Origin: Acidihalobacter_A sp037381185 | GTDB taxonomy: Bacteria; Pseudomonadota; Gammaproteobacteria; DSM-5130; Acidihalobacteraceae | Direction: 5' to 3' | DNA: 44,110 nucleotides | Assembly: GCF_037381185.1 (NCBI RefSeq) | Contig: NZ_JARRQY010000024.1 | Location: 1-44,110 of the forward strand | Shown here: positions 23,736 through 33,649 of the stretch, in pieces | Layout: each line of letters opens with the position of its first letter | Position numbering within the stretch: position 1 is the stretch's first letter | The notes under the pieces: model-generated | What the model was told of the DNA's origin: nothing | The model's input: only the letters and a program-made list of their open reading frames with translations | The model's database searches: none | Position numbers and translations under genes: made by a program

Positions 23736-24480
23736 TGTCCGCCTCGATCTGTTCGCCGGTCAGCCCGAAACGGCGCTGCCGTTTGCCGAAATCGGCAATC
23801 GCCTCGTTCAGGGCTGCGGCGCCAAAATCCGGCCATAACGTATCGGTGAAATACAGCTCTGTGTAGGCGAGCTGCCAGAGCAGGAAATTGCTCAGGCGTC
23901 GCTCACCCCCGGTACGAATGAACAGGTCCGGTTCGACCAGTCCTGCGGTGGCCAGATATGGCGCTAGAACAGAATCACCCTTCTCTACGGTTTCAAGTCC
24001 GCCTTCCGTCCGAGCTGCTTCTGCATAGCCTCGTGCAGCCTGCTCGATATCCCAACGCCCGCCATAGTTGGCCGCAATGACCAGAATCATGCGCCGGTTC
24101 CCGCGGGTATGCGCTTCCGAACGCTCCATCTCCGCGCGCAAATTGTCGCTGAACGCACTGCGATCACCGATGAAGCGCATGCGCACACCCTGCTCGTGGA
24201 GCTTGTCCCGCTCGCGCCGCAGCGCGGAAAAGAACAACTCCATGAGTGTCTTGACCTCATTCGCGGGGCGGCGCCAGTTCTCGCTGCTGAAGGCGAACAG
24301 AGTCAACACCTCCACACCCCGTTCGAGACAGGTAGCTATGATCTCGCGTGTTGCGCCCACTCCGCGCCGATGCCCCTCAGGCCTCGGCAGATGCCGGGCA
24401 CGCGCCCACCGCCCATTGCCATCCATCACGATGGCAATGTGGCGTGGAACGGCGGAAGTCTGGTGATCAGGAGTCAACAC
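23728..24480 (-). CDS. uppS: Undecaprenyl diphosphate synthase
   Basis: About 250 residues, a cytoplasmic cis-prenyltransferase that builds the C55 lipid carrier for peptidoglycan and LPS O-antigen. Seen: HIAIVMDGNGRWAR with the catalytic aspartate, the EGHRRGVGATREI helix, TLFAFSSENWRRP, and the C-terminal pyrophosphate-binding DLFIRTGGERRLSNFLLWQ, split by Ser/Asn residues as usual. The start is uncertain. The frame is open back to a GTG at 24573, but GTG 24480 or TTG 24477 leaves about 12 residues before the conserved domain, as in typical UppS proteins, and no ATG is available there. No clear ribosome binding site decides it. Confidence 0.94.
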   Translation of the reverse strand: MLTPDHQTSAVPRHIAIVMDGNGRWARARHLPRPEGHRRGVGATREIIATCLERGVEVLTLFAFSSENWRRPANEVKTLMELFFSALRRERDKLHEQGVRMRFIGDRSAFSDNLRAEMERSEAHTRGNRRMILVIAANYGGRWDIEQAARGYAEAARTEGGLETVEKGDSVLAPYLATAGLVEPDLFIRTGGERRLSNFLLWQLAYTELYFTDTLWPDFGAAALNEAIADFGKRQRRFGLTGEQIEADNA

Positions 24481-24615
24481 GGACGATGGGAAGTCGTTGC
24501 GCGACGCAGCGGCACGCCGCGGGAGAAAAGAAGTGCCGCGCGGAATTGGTCGTGCATCCAGGCATATTCGCACCCCGCTTCCGCCACCGGCATCGAAACT
24601 GACGCACTGCGCGCG

Positions 24616-25173
24616 TCAGATCTCCATCAGCTCTTGTTCCTTGTGCGCCAGCGTTGCATCGATTTCCGCAATGTACTGATCGGTCAGTTTCTGCACCGCG
24701 TCCTGCGCTCGCCGTTCATCGTCCTCCGAAATCTCCTTTTCCTTCACCAGAGACTTGAGGTCGTTGTTGGCGTCCCGGCGGATGTTGCGAACTGCCACCC
24801 GGCTGCCTTCCGCCTCGTGGCGTACCACGCGTACCAGATCCTTGCGGCGCTCCTCGGTCAAAGGCGGCATCGGTACGCGAATGACCGTCCCGGCACTGGC
24901 CGGATTGAGCCCGAGATCGGAGGTCATGATGGCCTTCTCGATCGGCGCGACCATGGTCTTTTCCCAGGGAGTGATGCTCAAGGTCCGCGAATCCTCCACC
25001 CCGACCTTGGCAACCTGATTCAACGGCGTGGGACTGCCGTAGTAGTCGACCGTGATGTGGTCGAGCAGGCTCGGCGTGGCGCGGCCGGTACGAACCTTGG
25101 AAAACTCGGTTTTGAGCGCTTCCAGGCTCTTGCGCATGCGCGTATGCGCATCCTGATGAATGTCGTCAATCAT
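24616..25173 (-). CDS. frr: Ribosome recycling factor
   Basis: 185 residues, exactly the E. coli length. With EF-G it splits the post-termination ribosome. Seen: the start MIDDIHQDAHTRMRKSLEAL, the KVRTGRATPSLLDHI motif, the PLNQVAKVGVEDSRTL segment, and the C-terminal helix pair ending QELMEI. It lies three bases after pyrH, as in the classical tsf-pyrH-frr order, and is probably transcribed with it. Confidence 0.98.
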   Translation of the reverse strand: MIDDIHQDAHTRMRKSLEALKTEFSKVRTGRATPSLLDHITVDYYGSPTPLNQVAKVGVEDSRTLSITPWEKTMVAPIEKAIMTSDLGLNPASAGTVIRVPMPPLTEERRKDLVRVVRHEAEGSRVAVRNIRRDANNDLKSLVKEKEISEDDERRAQDAVQKLTDQYIAEIDATLAHKEQELMEI

Positions 25174-25176
25174 GTG

Positions 25177-25911
25177 TCAGTCTCGCTCTACAAGAGTGCC
25201 AATCGGCTCACCCATGATGATGCGCTTCAGATGGCCGGGCTGATACACGTCGAACACGCGCAGCGGAATGTTGTTGTCGCGGCACAACACCAACGCCGTG
25301 GCATCCATCACACCCAGCTTGTTGGTGAGCGCATCGTCGTAGGTCAACCGCTCGTAGCGTTTGGCATCGGGATTTCGCATCGGATCGGAGTCGTAGACGC
25401 CGTCGACCTTTGTGCCCTTGAGCATCAGGTCGGCGTTGACTTCGCTGGCGCGAAGACTGGCTGCCGTGTCCGTGGTAAAGAAGGGGTTACCCGTTCCGGC
25501 GGCGAAGACCACCAGACGGCCTTTTTCCAAATGGCGCACGGCGCGTCTGAGAATGTAGTCCTCGCAGATCTGGTTGATCTTGAGCGCGGACATGACACGA
25601 CAGTAGGCGCCTTGACGTTCGATGGCATCCTGCATAGCCAACGCGTTCATCACCGTCGCCAGCATACCGACCTGATCGCCGGTAACCCTGTCCATACCCG
25701 CTTCGGCCAAGCCCGCGCCACGGAACAGATTTCCGCCGCCGATCACTATGGCCAATTGCACACCCATGCGCGACACTTCGGCAGCCTCCGCCGCCAGGCG
25801 CCCGATCATCGCCGGCTCTATGCCGAAATCGCCACTGCCCATCAACACCTCCCCACTCAGCTTGAGCAGGACTCTGCGGTAAGCGGGTCTGGCGGTTTCG
25901 GAGGGTGTCAT
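25177..25911 (-). CDS. pyrH: UMP kinase
   Basis: 244-residue hexameric UMP kinase of the amino acid kinase fold, making UDP for RNA, DNA and UDP-sugars (including the lipid A precursors used downstream). Seen: VLLKLSGEVLMG at the N-terminus, the GGGNLFRG loop, GLAEAGMDRVTGDQVGMLAT, the AGTGNPFFTTDTAA motif and the uridine site LKGTKVDGVYDSDP. The ATG at 25911 is preceded by AAGGA; a TTG one codon upstream would have a slightly closer spacing, so the exact start is open by one residue. A hairpin separates it from tsf. Confidence 0.97.
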   Translation of the reverse strand: MTPSETARPAYRRVLLKLSGEVLMGSGDFGIEPAMIGRLAAEAAEVSRMGVQLAIVIGGGNLFRGAGLAEAGMDRVTGDQVGMLATVMNALAMQDAIERQGAYCRVMSALKINQICEDYILRRAVRHLEKGRLVVFAAGTGNPFFTTDTAASLRASEVNADLMLKGTKVDGVYDSDPMRNPDAKRYERLTYDDALTNKLGVMDATALVLCRDNNIPLRVFDVYQPGHLKRIIMGEPIGTLVERD

Positions 25912-25956
25912 CAAGCGGCGTCCTTCAGGAGTTTTCGAACGGGCGGTATTAAACGG

Positions 25957-25980
25957 GAGAAGGCCGCAAGCGGCCTTCTC
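25957..25980 (-). terminator. Hairpin between tsf and pyrH
   Basis: GAGAAGGCCG (25957-25966) and CGGCCTTCTC (25971-25980) pair perfectly around a four-base loop. In the direction of transcription it is followed by CCGTTTAA, only a short T run. It is probably a partial terminator or processing site that lowers pyrH-frr expression relative to rpsB-tsf. Confidence 0.65.
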
Positions 25981-25991
25981 CGTGATCAGGG

Positions 25992-26870
25992 TCAGGATGC
26001 GTTGACCTGAGCCATGACCTCGTCGGCAAAGTTCTCGGACTTCTTCTCGATACCTTCGCCGACCTCGAAGCGCACGAAACGTTTGACGGTCGCGCCCTTT
26101 TCCTTCAGCAACTGCGCGACGCTAAGGTCGGGCTGCTTCACGAAAGGTTGGCCGAGCAAAGTGATTTCACCTAGGAACTTCTTGATCCGGCCCTCGACCA
26201 TTTTCTCGACAATCTGCGGGGGTTTGCCGCTCTCGGCAGCCTGGGCGGAAAAGATTTCGCGCTCCTTGTCGATGTTTTCCTGCGGCACCTGATCCTCGTC
26301 GACGCAAATAGGCCGGCTGGCCGCAATGTGCATGCACAGGTCGCGCGCAAGTTCGGCGTCGCCGCCTTCGAGGTCCACCAGCACGCCGATACGCACGCCG
26401 TGGCTGTACGAGCCGAGGCGCTCGCCTTCGCTCTCCAGACGCACGAAACGACGCACCTGAACGTTCTCGCCCACCTTGGAAATCAATTCCTGACGCGCCG
26501 TTTCGACCGACTTGCCATCAAGATCGAGTTCCATCAGCGCTCCGAGATCGGCAGGCGCTTCAGCCAGCGCTCGCGCGGCAACCGAGGCCGAGAACTGCTC
26601 GAAACTCTCGTCCTTACCGACAAAATCGGTCTCGCAATTGACTTCCAGCAATACCGCGGCACGGGCATCGTCGGACATCGCGACAACCACCTGCCCCTCG
26701 GCTGCAATGCGGCCGGCCTTCTTCACCGCCTTCGCTGCGCCGGACTTGCGCATCGCCTCGATAGCAGCCTCCATGTCACCACCGGCCTCGGTAAGTGCCT
26801 TCTTGCACTCCATCATGCCGGCACCGGTGCGTTCACGGAGTTCCTTAACCTGACTTGCCGTGATCTGCAT
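25992..26870 (-). CDS. tsf: Translation elongation factor Ts
   Basis: 292 residues, the guanine nucleotide exchange factor for EF-Tu. Seen: N-terminal UBA-like domain (ITASQVKELRERTGAGMMEC, then KKALTEAGGDMEAA), the EF-Tu contact NCETDFVGKDESF, and the long core ending in KRFVRFEVGEGIEKK. Length and order match Gammaproteobacteria. GGAGG lies upstream of the ATG. It is separated from rpsB by 71 bases containing an attenuator-like hairpin. Confidence 0.98.
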   Translation of the reverse strand: MQITASQVKELRERTGAGMMECKKALTEAGGDMEAAIEAMRKSGAAKAVKKAGRIAAEGQVVVAMSDDARAAVLLEVNCETDFVGKDESFEQFSASVAARALAEAPADLGALMELDLDGKSVETARQELISKVGENVQVRRFVRLESEGERLGSYSHGVRIGVLVDLEGGDAELARDLCMHIAASRPICVDEDQVPQENIDKEREIFSAQAAESGKPPQIVEKMVEGRIKKFLGEITLLGQPFVKQPDLSVAQLLKEKGATVKRFVRFEVGEGIEKKSENFADEVMAQVNAS

Positions 26871-26899
26871 CGCCCTACAACCTCCAAAATACTGAATTC

Positions 26900-26930
26900 A
26901 AAAATGCCGCCGGACGTCAACACGCCCGGC
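26900..26930 (-). terminator. Attenuator-like terminator between rpsB and tsf
   Basis: On the minus strand GCCGGGCGT pairs with ACGTCCGGC around GTTG (stem arms 26922-26930 and 26909-26917, one G-T wobble). Four bases later comes TTTTT (26904-26900). This is a good rho-independent terminator placed inside the rpsB-tsf operon. In E. coli an attenuator occupies the same place and gives more S2 than EF-Ts messages or the reverse by read-through. Confidence 0.75.
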
Positions 26931-26941
26931 AGCCAATGGGA

Positions 26942-27700
26942 TCAGGATGCGGTCGCCTGTTCCGCGGCGGGCTCGGAGACCTCGACGAATTCGTCCGTAG
27001 CACCGCCCGATGCTCGCGCGGCCAAACGCCCCTCGTTGATCGCGTCGGCTGCGGCCGTCACGTACAACTGGATCGCACGCATGGCATCGTCGTTACCCGG
27101 AATGACATAGTCGATCTTGTCCAACGAATTATTGGTATCGACCACGCCGATGATCGGAATGCCGAGCTTGGCGGCTTCGTTGACCGCGATACGCTCGTAA
27201 CCGACATCGACGACAAACAGCGCGTCGGGCAGGCCGTTCATATCCTTGATGCCGCCCAGGCTCTTCTCGAGCTTGTCCATTTCGCGGCGCAGCATTAGGG
27301 CCTCTTTCTTGCTGACGCGCTCGAAGCTGCCTTCCTTCTCCTGCGTTTCCAGATCCTTGAGGCGTTGGATCGACTGGCGCACGGTCTTGAAGTTGGTCAG
27401 CATGCCGCCCAGCCAGCGTTGGTTGACATAGGGCATGCCGCAACGCTCGGCCTCTTCGCGCACGGTGTCGCGGGCGGAGCGCTTGGTGCCGACAAACATG
27501 ATCTTGCTGTTCTTGGACGCCAGCTTGCCGAGGAAATTCATGGCGTCATTGAAAAGCGGCAGCGTCTTTTCAAGATTGACGATGTGGATGCGGTTACGCT
27601 CCCCGAAGATGTACTCGGCCATCTTGGGGTTCCAATAACGGGTCTGATGCCCGAAGTGCACGCCGGCTTCAAGCATCTGGCGCATGGTTACGTTAGCCAT
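26942..27700 (-). CDS. rpsB: 30S ribosomal protein S2
   Basis: 252 residues. Seen: MRQMLEAGVHFGHQTRYWNP at the start, FGERNRIHIVNLEKTL, the coiled-coil insertion (about 105-150) and the C-terminal IPIIGVVDTN and IDYVIPGNDDAMRAI motifs, all diagnostic. The C-terminal tail (SGGATDEFVEVSEPAAEQ) is acidic. AAGGAG lies nine bases before the ATG. It is the first gene of the cluster, behind a good promoter and a leader of about 240 bases. Confidence 0.98.
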   Translation of the reverse strand: MANVTMRQMLEAGVHFGHQTRYWNPKMAEYIFGERNRIHIVNLEKTLPLFNDAMNFLGKLASKNSKIMFVGTKRSARDTVREEAERCGMPYVNQRWLGGMLTNFKTVRQSIQRLKDLETQEKEGSFERVSKKEALMLRREMDKLEKSLGGIKDMNGLPDALFVVDVGYERIAVNEAAKLGIPIIGVVDTNNSLDKIDYVIPGNDDAMRAIQLYVTAAADAINEGRLAARASGGATDEFVEVSEPAAEQATAS

Positions 27701-27941
27701 TTGGCTGTCTCCTTGTACGGGTTGGGACCTCCATACGCCCCGTCTGACAACCCCTTAGATGACCCGCTCGGCTCTACAGCATCGAACTGCATACCGAAAC
27801 CGTGCGATCATTGACCGGAGCACCCCGCCAGACGTGACGGCGCATGTGTGTCGTTCACTCATAAATAGTGTGTTCAATCGAAGCGGCGGATCGCCTTGTA
27901 GCGTCCGGCACCCCGAGCCAAGGCGCAATTGCGCGCGAGGC
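27701..27941 (-). promoter_or_regulatory. Long rpsB leader
   Basis: From the predicted transcription start near 27941 to the rpsB ATG there are about 240 untranslated bases. In E. coli S2 represses its own operon by binding a structured leader. A leader of this size suggests the same mechanism, but I did not fold it and claim no specific structure. It contains the perfect palindrome GCGCAATTGCGC (27923-27934) directly after the start site. Confidence 0.4.
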
Positions 27942-27947
27942 CGGCGC

Positions 27948-27976
27948 TTTATACCATAAACAGCTTACCCAACCAA
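27948..27976 (-). promoter_or_regulatory. Sigma-70 type promoter of the rpsB cluster
   Basis: On the minus strand TTGGTT (27976-27971) is followed after exactly 17 bases by TATAAA (27953-27948). It points to rpsB and overlaps the region just upstream of the divergent map gene, whose own promoter must lie within the same 150 bases (a TTGCGC-15-TATACC pair on the plus strand is a weak candidate). Confidence 0.65.
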
Positions 27977-28017
27977 CCGCTGCACGGGTGTCATGCACCC
28001 CGGCGAATGCAGGATTT

Positions 28018-28806
28018 ATGAGCGTAACAATCAAGACTGCCGAAGAGATCGAGAAGATGCGCGTAGCCGGCCGCCTGGCGGCCGAGGTACTGGAGATGAT
28101 CACGCCGCACGTCCAGCCCGGAGTAACCACCGAGGAACTCGACCGGCTGTGCTACGACTACATCGTCAATGAACAGGAAGCCATCCCGGCCCCGCTCAAC
28201 TACCACGGCTTCCCCAAATCCATCTGCACCTCGGTCAACCATCAGGTCTGCCACGGCATTCCCAGCGAGCGCCGACTCAAGAGCGGCGACATCATCAACA
28301 TCGACATCACCGTCATCAAGGACGGCTACCACGGCGACACCAGCATGATGTTCATGGTCGGCAAGCCGAGCGTGATCGCACGTCGCGTCTGCGACATAGC
28401 GCATGAGGCCCTGTGGATCGGCCTGCGCATGGTTGCCCCCGGCATGCGTCTGGGCGACATCGGCCACGCGATCCAAACCTATGTCGAGGCCCAGCATGCC
28501 AGCGTCGTGCGCGAATACTGCGGCCACGGCATCGGTCTGGGCTTCCACGAGGACCCCCAGGTGCTGCACTACGGCAGGCCCAACACCGGCCTCGAACTCA
28601 AGGCCGGCATGACCTTCACCATCGAACCCATGGTCAACGCGGGCCGGGCACCCGTGCGCGTGTTGCCTGACGAGTGGACGGTGGTAACCAAGGATCACAG
28701 CCTGTCGGCGCAGTGGGAACACACGGTACTGGTCACGGAAACCGGCCACGAGATACTGACCTTGCGCAAGGACGAACGCCAAGCGCTCGCTCAGGGCGCC
28801 GCCTGA
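28018..28806 (+). CDS. map: Methionine aminopeptidase type I
   Basis: 262 residues, type I, removes initiator methionine after deformylation. Seen: KTAEEIEKMRVAGRLAAEVL, NYHGFPKSICTSVNHQVCHG with His79, and the five metal ligands Asp96 (NIDITV), Asp107 (HGDTSMMF), His170 (GHGIGLGFHEDP), Glu203 (FTIEPM) and Glu234 (QWEHTV). No N-terminal zinc-finger extension. The frame is open upstream, but the ATG at 28018 with AGGA just before it gives the family start MSVTIKT. Divergent from rpsB, as in E. coli. Its stop overlaps the glnD start (TGATG). Confidence 0.98.
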   Translation: MSVTIKTAEEIEKMRVAGRLAAEVLEMITPHVQPGVTTEELDRLCYDYIVNEQEAIPAPLNYHGFPKSICTSVNHQVCHGIPSERRLKSGDIINIDITVIKDGYHGDTSMMFMVGKPSVIARRVCDIAHEALWIGLRMVAPGMRLGDIGHAIQTYVEAQHASVVREYCGHGIGLGFHEDPQVLHYGRPNTGLELKAGMTFTIEPMVNAGRAPVRVLPDEWTVVTKDHSLSAQWEHTVLVTETGHEILTLRKDERQALAQGAA

Positions 28807-31517
28807 TGACGGACCGCGCCGACATCGAGCACATCGATTGGCCTCCGACTCTGGAACCCCACTTTGATCTCGAGGGAGAACTCGGACGCCTGGAGCATGC
28901 CGACGATAAACTCTCTGCCAGGCGCGCACTTTTAGGCACCGCCAGGACAGCGCTCGACGAGGCATTCATGGCCGGCGTACTCGCCGACGACCTCGTACAT
29001 GGCCTAGCCGCCATTCTCGACCGGCTGTTGCGTACCTGCTGGCGCGATGCCACGCTGCACGACAACGCTGATCTGGCGCTGGTCGCAGTCGGCGGATATG
29101 GACGCGGCGAACTCCTGCCCGGTTCGGATATCGACCTGCTTCTGCTCGCGGCGGAAACACCGAACGAAGCACAAGGCGAACAGGTCGCCGAGTTCATTCG
29201 ACAACTGTGGGACATGGGTCTGCACGTGGGCCACAGCGTGCGCACGCTGTCCGAATGTGAGGCCGAGGCGGCGCAGGACATTACCATCGTCACCAATCTG
29301 ATGGAAGCCCGCCTGCTTGCCGGCAGCGCCGACACCTACACCGAACTCCAGACCCGTACCGGGCCCGAGCGCATCTGGCCCAGCCGGCAGTTCTTCGCCG
29401 CCAAGCTTGAGGAGCAGGCCAAGCGCCACCACAAGTTCGGCGACACAGCCTATAGCCTCGAACCCAACGTCAAGGACAGCCCGGGGGGCTTGCGCGACAT
29501 CCAGATGATCGGCTGGGTCAGCAAGCGTCATCTGCACGCCCGGCGCATGAGCGAACTCGTGCATCATGGTTTTCTCACCCACGACGAATACGGCGAACTC
29601 AAGGAAGGCCAGTCCTATCTCTGGCGCGTGCGCTTCGCCCTTCATTCCCTGACCGGCCGCAGCGAGGAACGCCTGCTGTTCGACCAGCAGCGCGCCCTCG
29701 CCAACCTGTTCGGTTACCACGACGAAAGCTCCAACCTCGCCGTCGAACAGTTCATGCAGACGTACTACCGCGCGGTCATGCGTCTCGAACGACTCAACGA
29801 AATGCTGCTGCAGCATTACAAGGAAGCCATCCTCTACACGGACGCCGTCGCCGAACCCGCCCCCCTTAACAGTCGTTTCCAGGTACGCCGGGGCTTCATC
29901 GAGGCGCGCCACGCTGATGTATTCAAGGAATACCCACCGGCCCTGCTGGAGCTGTTCCTGCTCAGCGCCCAACATCCCGAGATCGAAGGCGTGCGCGCCA
30001 GCACCATCCGCCTGCTGCGCCAGCACCGGCACCTCATCGACGACGACTTCCGCCACGACCTTCTGTGCCGCAACCTTTTCATGCAGATCCTGCAGCAGCC
30101 TCACGGCGTTACCGAACAGCTCCGGCGCATGAATCGCTACGGCATTCTGGCCGCCTACCTGCCCGCCTTCGCCCTGATCGTCGGGCGCATGCAGTATGAC
30201 CTGTTCCACGTCTATACCGTGGACGAACACACCCTCATGGTGCTGCGCAACGTGCGCCGCTTCAGCGTTCCGGAACTGCGCGAGGAGCTACCCGAGTGCA
30301 GCCGGATCTTCGGCGAAATCGCCGCGCCCGAAGCACTCTATCTGGCCGCCCTGTTTCACGATATCGCCAAGGGACGCGGCGGCGACCACTCCGAATTGGG
30401 AGCCCAGGACGCCGAGGATTTCTGCCGCCTGCATGGACTACCCGAGGCCAGCGTCTCGCTGGTCAGTTGGCTGGTTCGCAATCACCTGCTGATGTCCATG
30501 ACCGCGCAGCGCAAGGACATCAGCGACTTGGAAATCGTGCGCGAATTCGCACGCCTAGTCGGCACGCAGCAGTATCTGGAGCATTTGTACCTGCTGACCA
30601 TCGCCGACATCCGCGCCACCAACCCCACGCTGTGGAATTCCTGGCGCCAGTCCTTACTCTCCGAACTCTACGAAGCCACCGCACGCGTGCTACAGCAGGG
30701 CATCGAAACCTCGCAGAGCGGGCACGAACTGACCGCCCAGGTGCAAACCGAGGCGCTCAAACTGATTCGCGCGCAACGCCTGCCGCAACGAGACACCGTG
30801 CAGCTATGGGAAGAGCTGAGTGAGGACTATTTCCTGCGCCACTCCGCTGACGAAGTCGCCTGGCACACCAAGGCCATCCTCCAGCACGGCGTCGATAGCG
30901 GACCGGTGGTGCGCATCCGGCCGCATACCGAGCGAGGCGGCAGCGAAATCTTCGTCTTCACCGAAGACTCTCCGCAGTTGTTCGCCCACGTCACCAATAC
31001 CCTCGACAGACTTGGCCTGGACATCGTCGACGCCCGCATCACATCGGCCCGCCACGGCATGGTGCTGGATACCTTCATGGTGCTCGAGGACAACGGCGAG
31101 GCACTGCAGGACGGTTTCCGCCTGGACGAAATCGAGGATAGCCTGAAGGCCTCACTGGACAATCTCGACACCCCCCTGCCCCGGATAAAACGCCGTCTGC
31201 CACAGCGTCTGCGTCATTTCCAGGTACCGACACGCATCAACTTCAGCCATAACGAATCCCAGCACTGGAGCGCCATTCAATTGACCACCGGTGACCGTCC
31301 CGGCCTGCTGTCCGCCGTCGGTCAGGCGCTTGCGGACAGTCACCTGCGCCTGCACAACGCAAAAATCACGACCATCGGCGAACAGGCCGACGACATTTTC
31401 TACGTGACCGAGGACAGCGGCCAACCGCTCACCGACGCACAACGCCAGGCGGAGGTACACCGTGCCATCATGCAGGCGCTGGACGAAAACATCCCGGCCT
31501 CTGCCTCCGCCGGCTGA
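28806..31517 (+). CDS. glnD: Bifunctional uridylyltransferase/uridylyl-removing enzyme GlnD
   Basis: 903 residues (E. coli 890). It senses glutamine and uridylylates or deuridylylates PII proteins, setting nitrogen assimilation. Seen in order: nucleotidyltransferase domain with GGYGRGELLPGSDIDLLLL (residues 96-114, acidic pair Asp108/Asp110), a GlnD PII-uridylyltransferase domain (LEPNVKDSPGGLRDIQMI), an HD hydrolase domain with LFHDIAKGRGGDH (His518-Asp519), and two C-terminal ACT domains (starting near IFVFTEDSPQLFAHVTNTL and RPGLLSAVGQALADS). All catalytic motifs look intact. The ATG at 28806 overlaps the map stop and is preferred over upstream in-frame starts inside map. Confidence 0.97.
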   Translation: MTDRADIEHIDWPPTLEPHFDLEGELGRLEHADDKLSARRALLGTARTALDEAFMAGVLADDLVHGLAAILDRLLRTCWRDATLHDNADLALVAVGGYGRGELLPGSDIDLLLLAAETPNEAQGEQVAEFIRQLWDMGLHVGHSVRTLSECEAEAAQDITIVTNLMEARLLAGSADTYTELQTRTGPERIWPSRQFFAAKLEEQAKRHHKFGDTAYSLEPNVKDSPGGLRDIQMIGWVSKRHLHARRMSELVHHGFLTHDEYGELKEGQSYLWRVRFALHSLTGRSEERLLFDQQRALANLFGYHDESSNLAVEQFMQTYYRAVMRLERLNEMLLQHYKEAILYTDAVAEPAPLNSRFQVRRGFIEARHADVFKEYPPALLELFLLSAQHPEIEGVRASTIRLLRQHRHLIDDDFRHDLLCRNLFMQILQQPHGVTEQLRRMNRYGILAAYLPAFALIVGRMQYDLFHVYTVDEHTLMVLRNVRRFSVPELREELPECSRIFGEIAAPEALYLAALFHDIAKGRGGDHSELGAQDAEDFCRLHGLPEASVSLVSWLVRNHLLMSMTAQRKDISDLEIVREFARLVGTQQYLEHLYLLTIADIRATNPTLWNSWRQSLLSELYEATARVLQQGIETSQSGHELTAQVQTEALKLIRAQRLPQRDTVQLWEELSEDYFLRHSADEVAWHTKAILQHGVDSGPVVRIRPHTERGGSEIFVFTEDSPQLFAHVTNTLDRLGLDIVDARITSARHGMVLDTFMVLEDNGEALQDGFRLDEIEDSLKASLDNLDTPLPRIKRRLPQRLRHFQVPTRINFSHNESQHWSAIQLTTGDRPGLLSAVGQALADSHLRLHNAKITTIGEQADDIFYVTEDSGQPLTDAQRQAEVHRAIMQALDENIPASASAG

Positions 31518-31582
31518 AGGACGCTGCCCACACCCAGCAGCATCACGCTATACTGACCGGCCACCGACGCCAGCCCGACCCG

Positions 31583-32779
31583 ATGAACCCCGATCTCGAG
31601 CGCCTGCAACCCTACCCCTTCGAACGACTGGCCACCCTGTTCGCCGGCACCGAGCCCGCCGCCGATCGGCAGCCGATCGCCTTCTCGATCGGCGAGCCTA
31701 AACACCCGACCCCCGGTTTCATACGTGAAGCGGTGCTGGAACATCTGCACAGCTTGGCGAACTACCCGACCACGCGCGGCGAAGCCAAGCTGCGCGAAGC
31801 GATTGCAGGCTGGCTGTCGCGTCGCTTCGAACTGCCTCGAGGACGCGTGGACGCCGACCGCCAGGTGCTTCCGGTCAACGGCACACGCGAAGCGCTGTTC
31901 GCGTTCGCGCAAACCGTGATCGAACGCACCGACAATGCGCTGGTGCTGATGCCCAACCCGTTCTATCAGATTTACGAGGGTGCAGCGCTATTAGCGGGCG
32001 CAGAGCCGATGTATCTCAACTGCACCCCGGACACAGGCTTCTTGCCTGACCTCGACTCAGTCCCCACGGATGCATGGAAGCGCTGCCAGTTGTTCTACTT
32101 GTGCACGCCGGGCAATCCCTGCGGCGCCGTCGCCCCGGAAAGTTGGCTGCAGAAGCTCGTCGAACTGGCCGAACGGTACGACTTCGTCATCGCCTCCGAC
32201 GAATGCTACAGCGATATCTATCTTGACGAACAGAACCCACCACCGGGCCTGCTGGGCGCCTGCGAGCGCATTGGCAACGTCGGTTTTGAACGCTGCGTCG
32301 TATTCCACAGCCTGTCCAAACGCTCGAACGCTCCAGGGTTGCGCTCCGGTTTCGTTGCCGGCGACGCCGAGTTGTTGAGGCGCTTCCTGCGCTACCGCAC
32401 CTATCATGGCTGCTCCATGCCGCCGCCGACCCAGGCTGCAAGCGCCCTCGCCTGGGACGACGACGAGCACGTGCGCCTCAACCGCGACGCGTATCGCGCC
32501 AAGTTTCATGCGGTGCTCGAGATCCTAGGACCGGTGTTCGATGTCGGCGCCCCACAAGGCGGATTTTACCTGTGGCCGAAAACCCCTGTCGCCGATACCG
32601 ATTTCGCCCGCGGACTATACGAGCGCGAGAACGTCGTGGTGCTGCCTGGGCGCTATCTATCCCGAGACAGCGCTGACGCCGACCCCGGCATCGACCACGT
32701 ACGCATCGCCCTAGTCGCACCGCTCGATGAATGTATCGAGGGTGCGCGGCGCATTCGCCGCCATACCGAATCTCTTTAA
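31583..32779 (+). CDS. dapC: Succinyldiaminopimelate transaminase
   Basis: 398-residue fold-type I PLP aminotransferase that converts N-succinyl-2-amino-6-oxopimelate to N-succinyl-LL-diaminopimelate. Seen: MNPDLERLQPYPFERLATLF, the DapC-like start, FSIGEPKHPTPGFI, NYPTTRGEAKLREAI, PNPFYQIYEGAALLAGAEP, CTPGNPCGAV, SDECYSDIYLDE and the PLP lysine Lys246 in HSLSKRSNAPGLRSGF. Its position between glnD and dapD, one step after DapD, supports the assignment; the related N-acetyl-LL-DAP aminotransferases are the main alternative. No clear ribosome binding site. A TATACT at 31549-31554 may be a -10 element, but no good -35 partner was found. Confidence 0.93.
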   Translation: MNPDLERLQPYPFERLATLFAGTEPAADRQPIAFSIGEPKHPTPGFIREAVLEHLHSLANYPTTRGEAKLREAIAGWLSRRFELPRGRVDADRQVLPVNGTREALFAFAQTVIERTDNALVLMPNPFYQIYEGAALLAGAEPMYLNCTPDTGFLPDLDSVPTDAWKRCQLFYLCTPGNPCGAVAPESWLQKLVELAERYDFVIASDECYSDIYLDEQNPPPGLLGACERIGNVGFERCVVFHSLSKRSNAPGLRSGFVAGDAELLRRFLRYRTYHGCSMPPPTQAASALAWDDDEHVRLNRDAYRAKFHAVLEILGPVFDVGAPQGGFYLWPKTPVADTDFARGLYERENVVVLPGRYLSRDSADADPGIDHVRIALVAPLDECIEGARRIRRHTESL

Positions 32780-32815
32780 CCATCTAATCAGTAAACAGCC
32801 AGCCCGGAGTCTCCA

Positions 32816-33637
<822 letters not shown>

Positions 33638-33649
33638 GGCCCCGCAGCC

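Noticed and set aside
24109..26010. 633-codon open frame opposite uppS, frr and pyrH
   Set aside because: It spans several well-supported genes on the other strand and its translation shows no protein family.
29004..30230. 408-codon open frame opposite glnD
   Set aside because: Antisense shadow of GlnD; no start signal and no domain.
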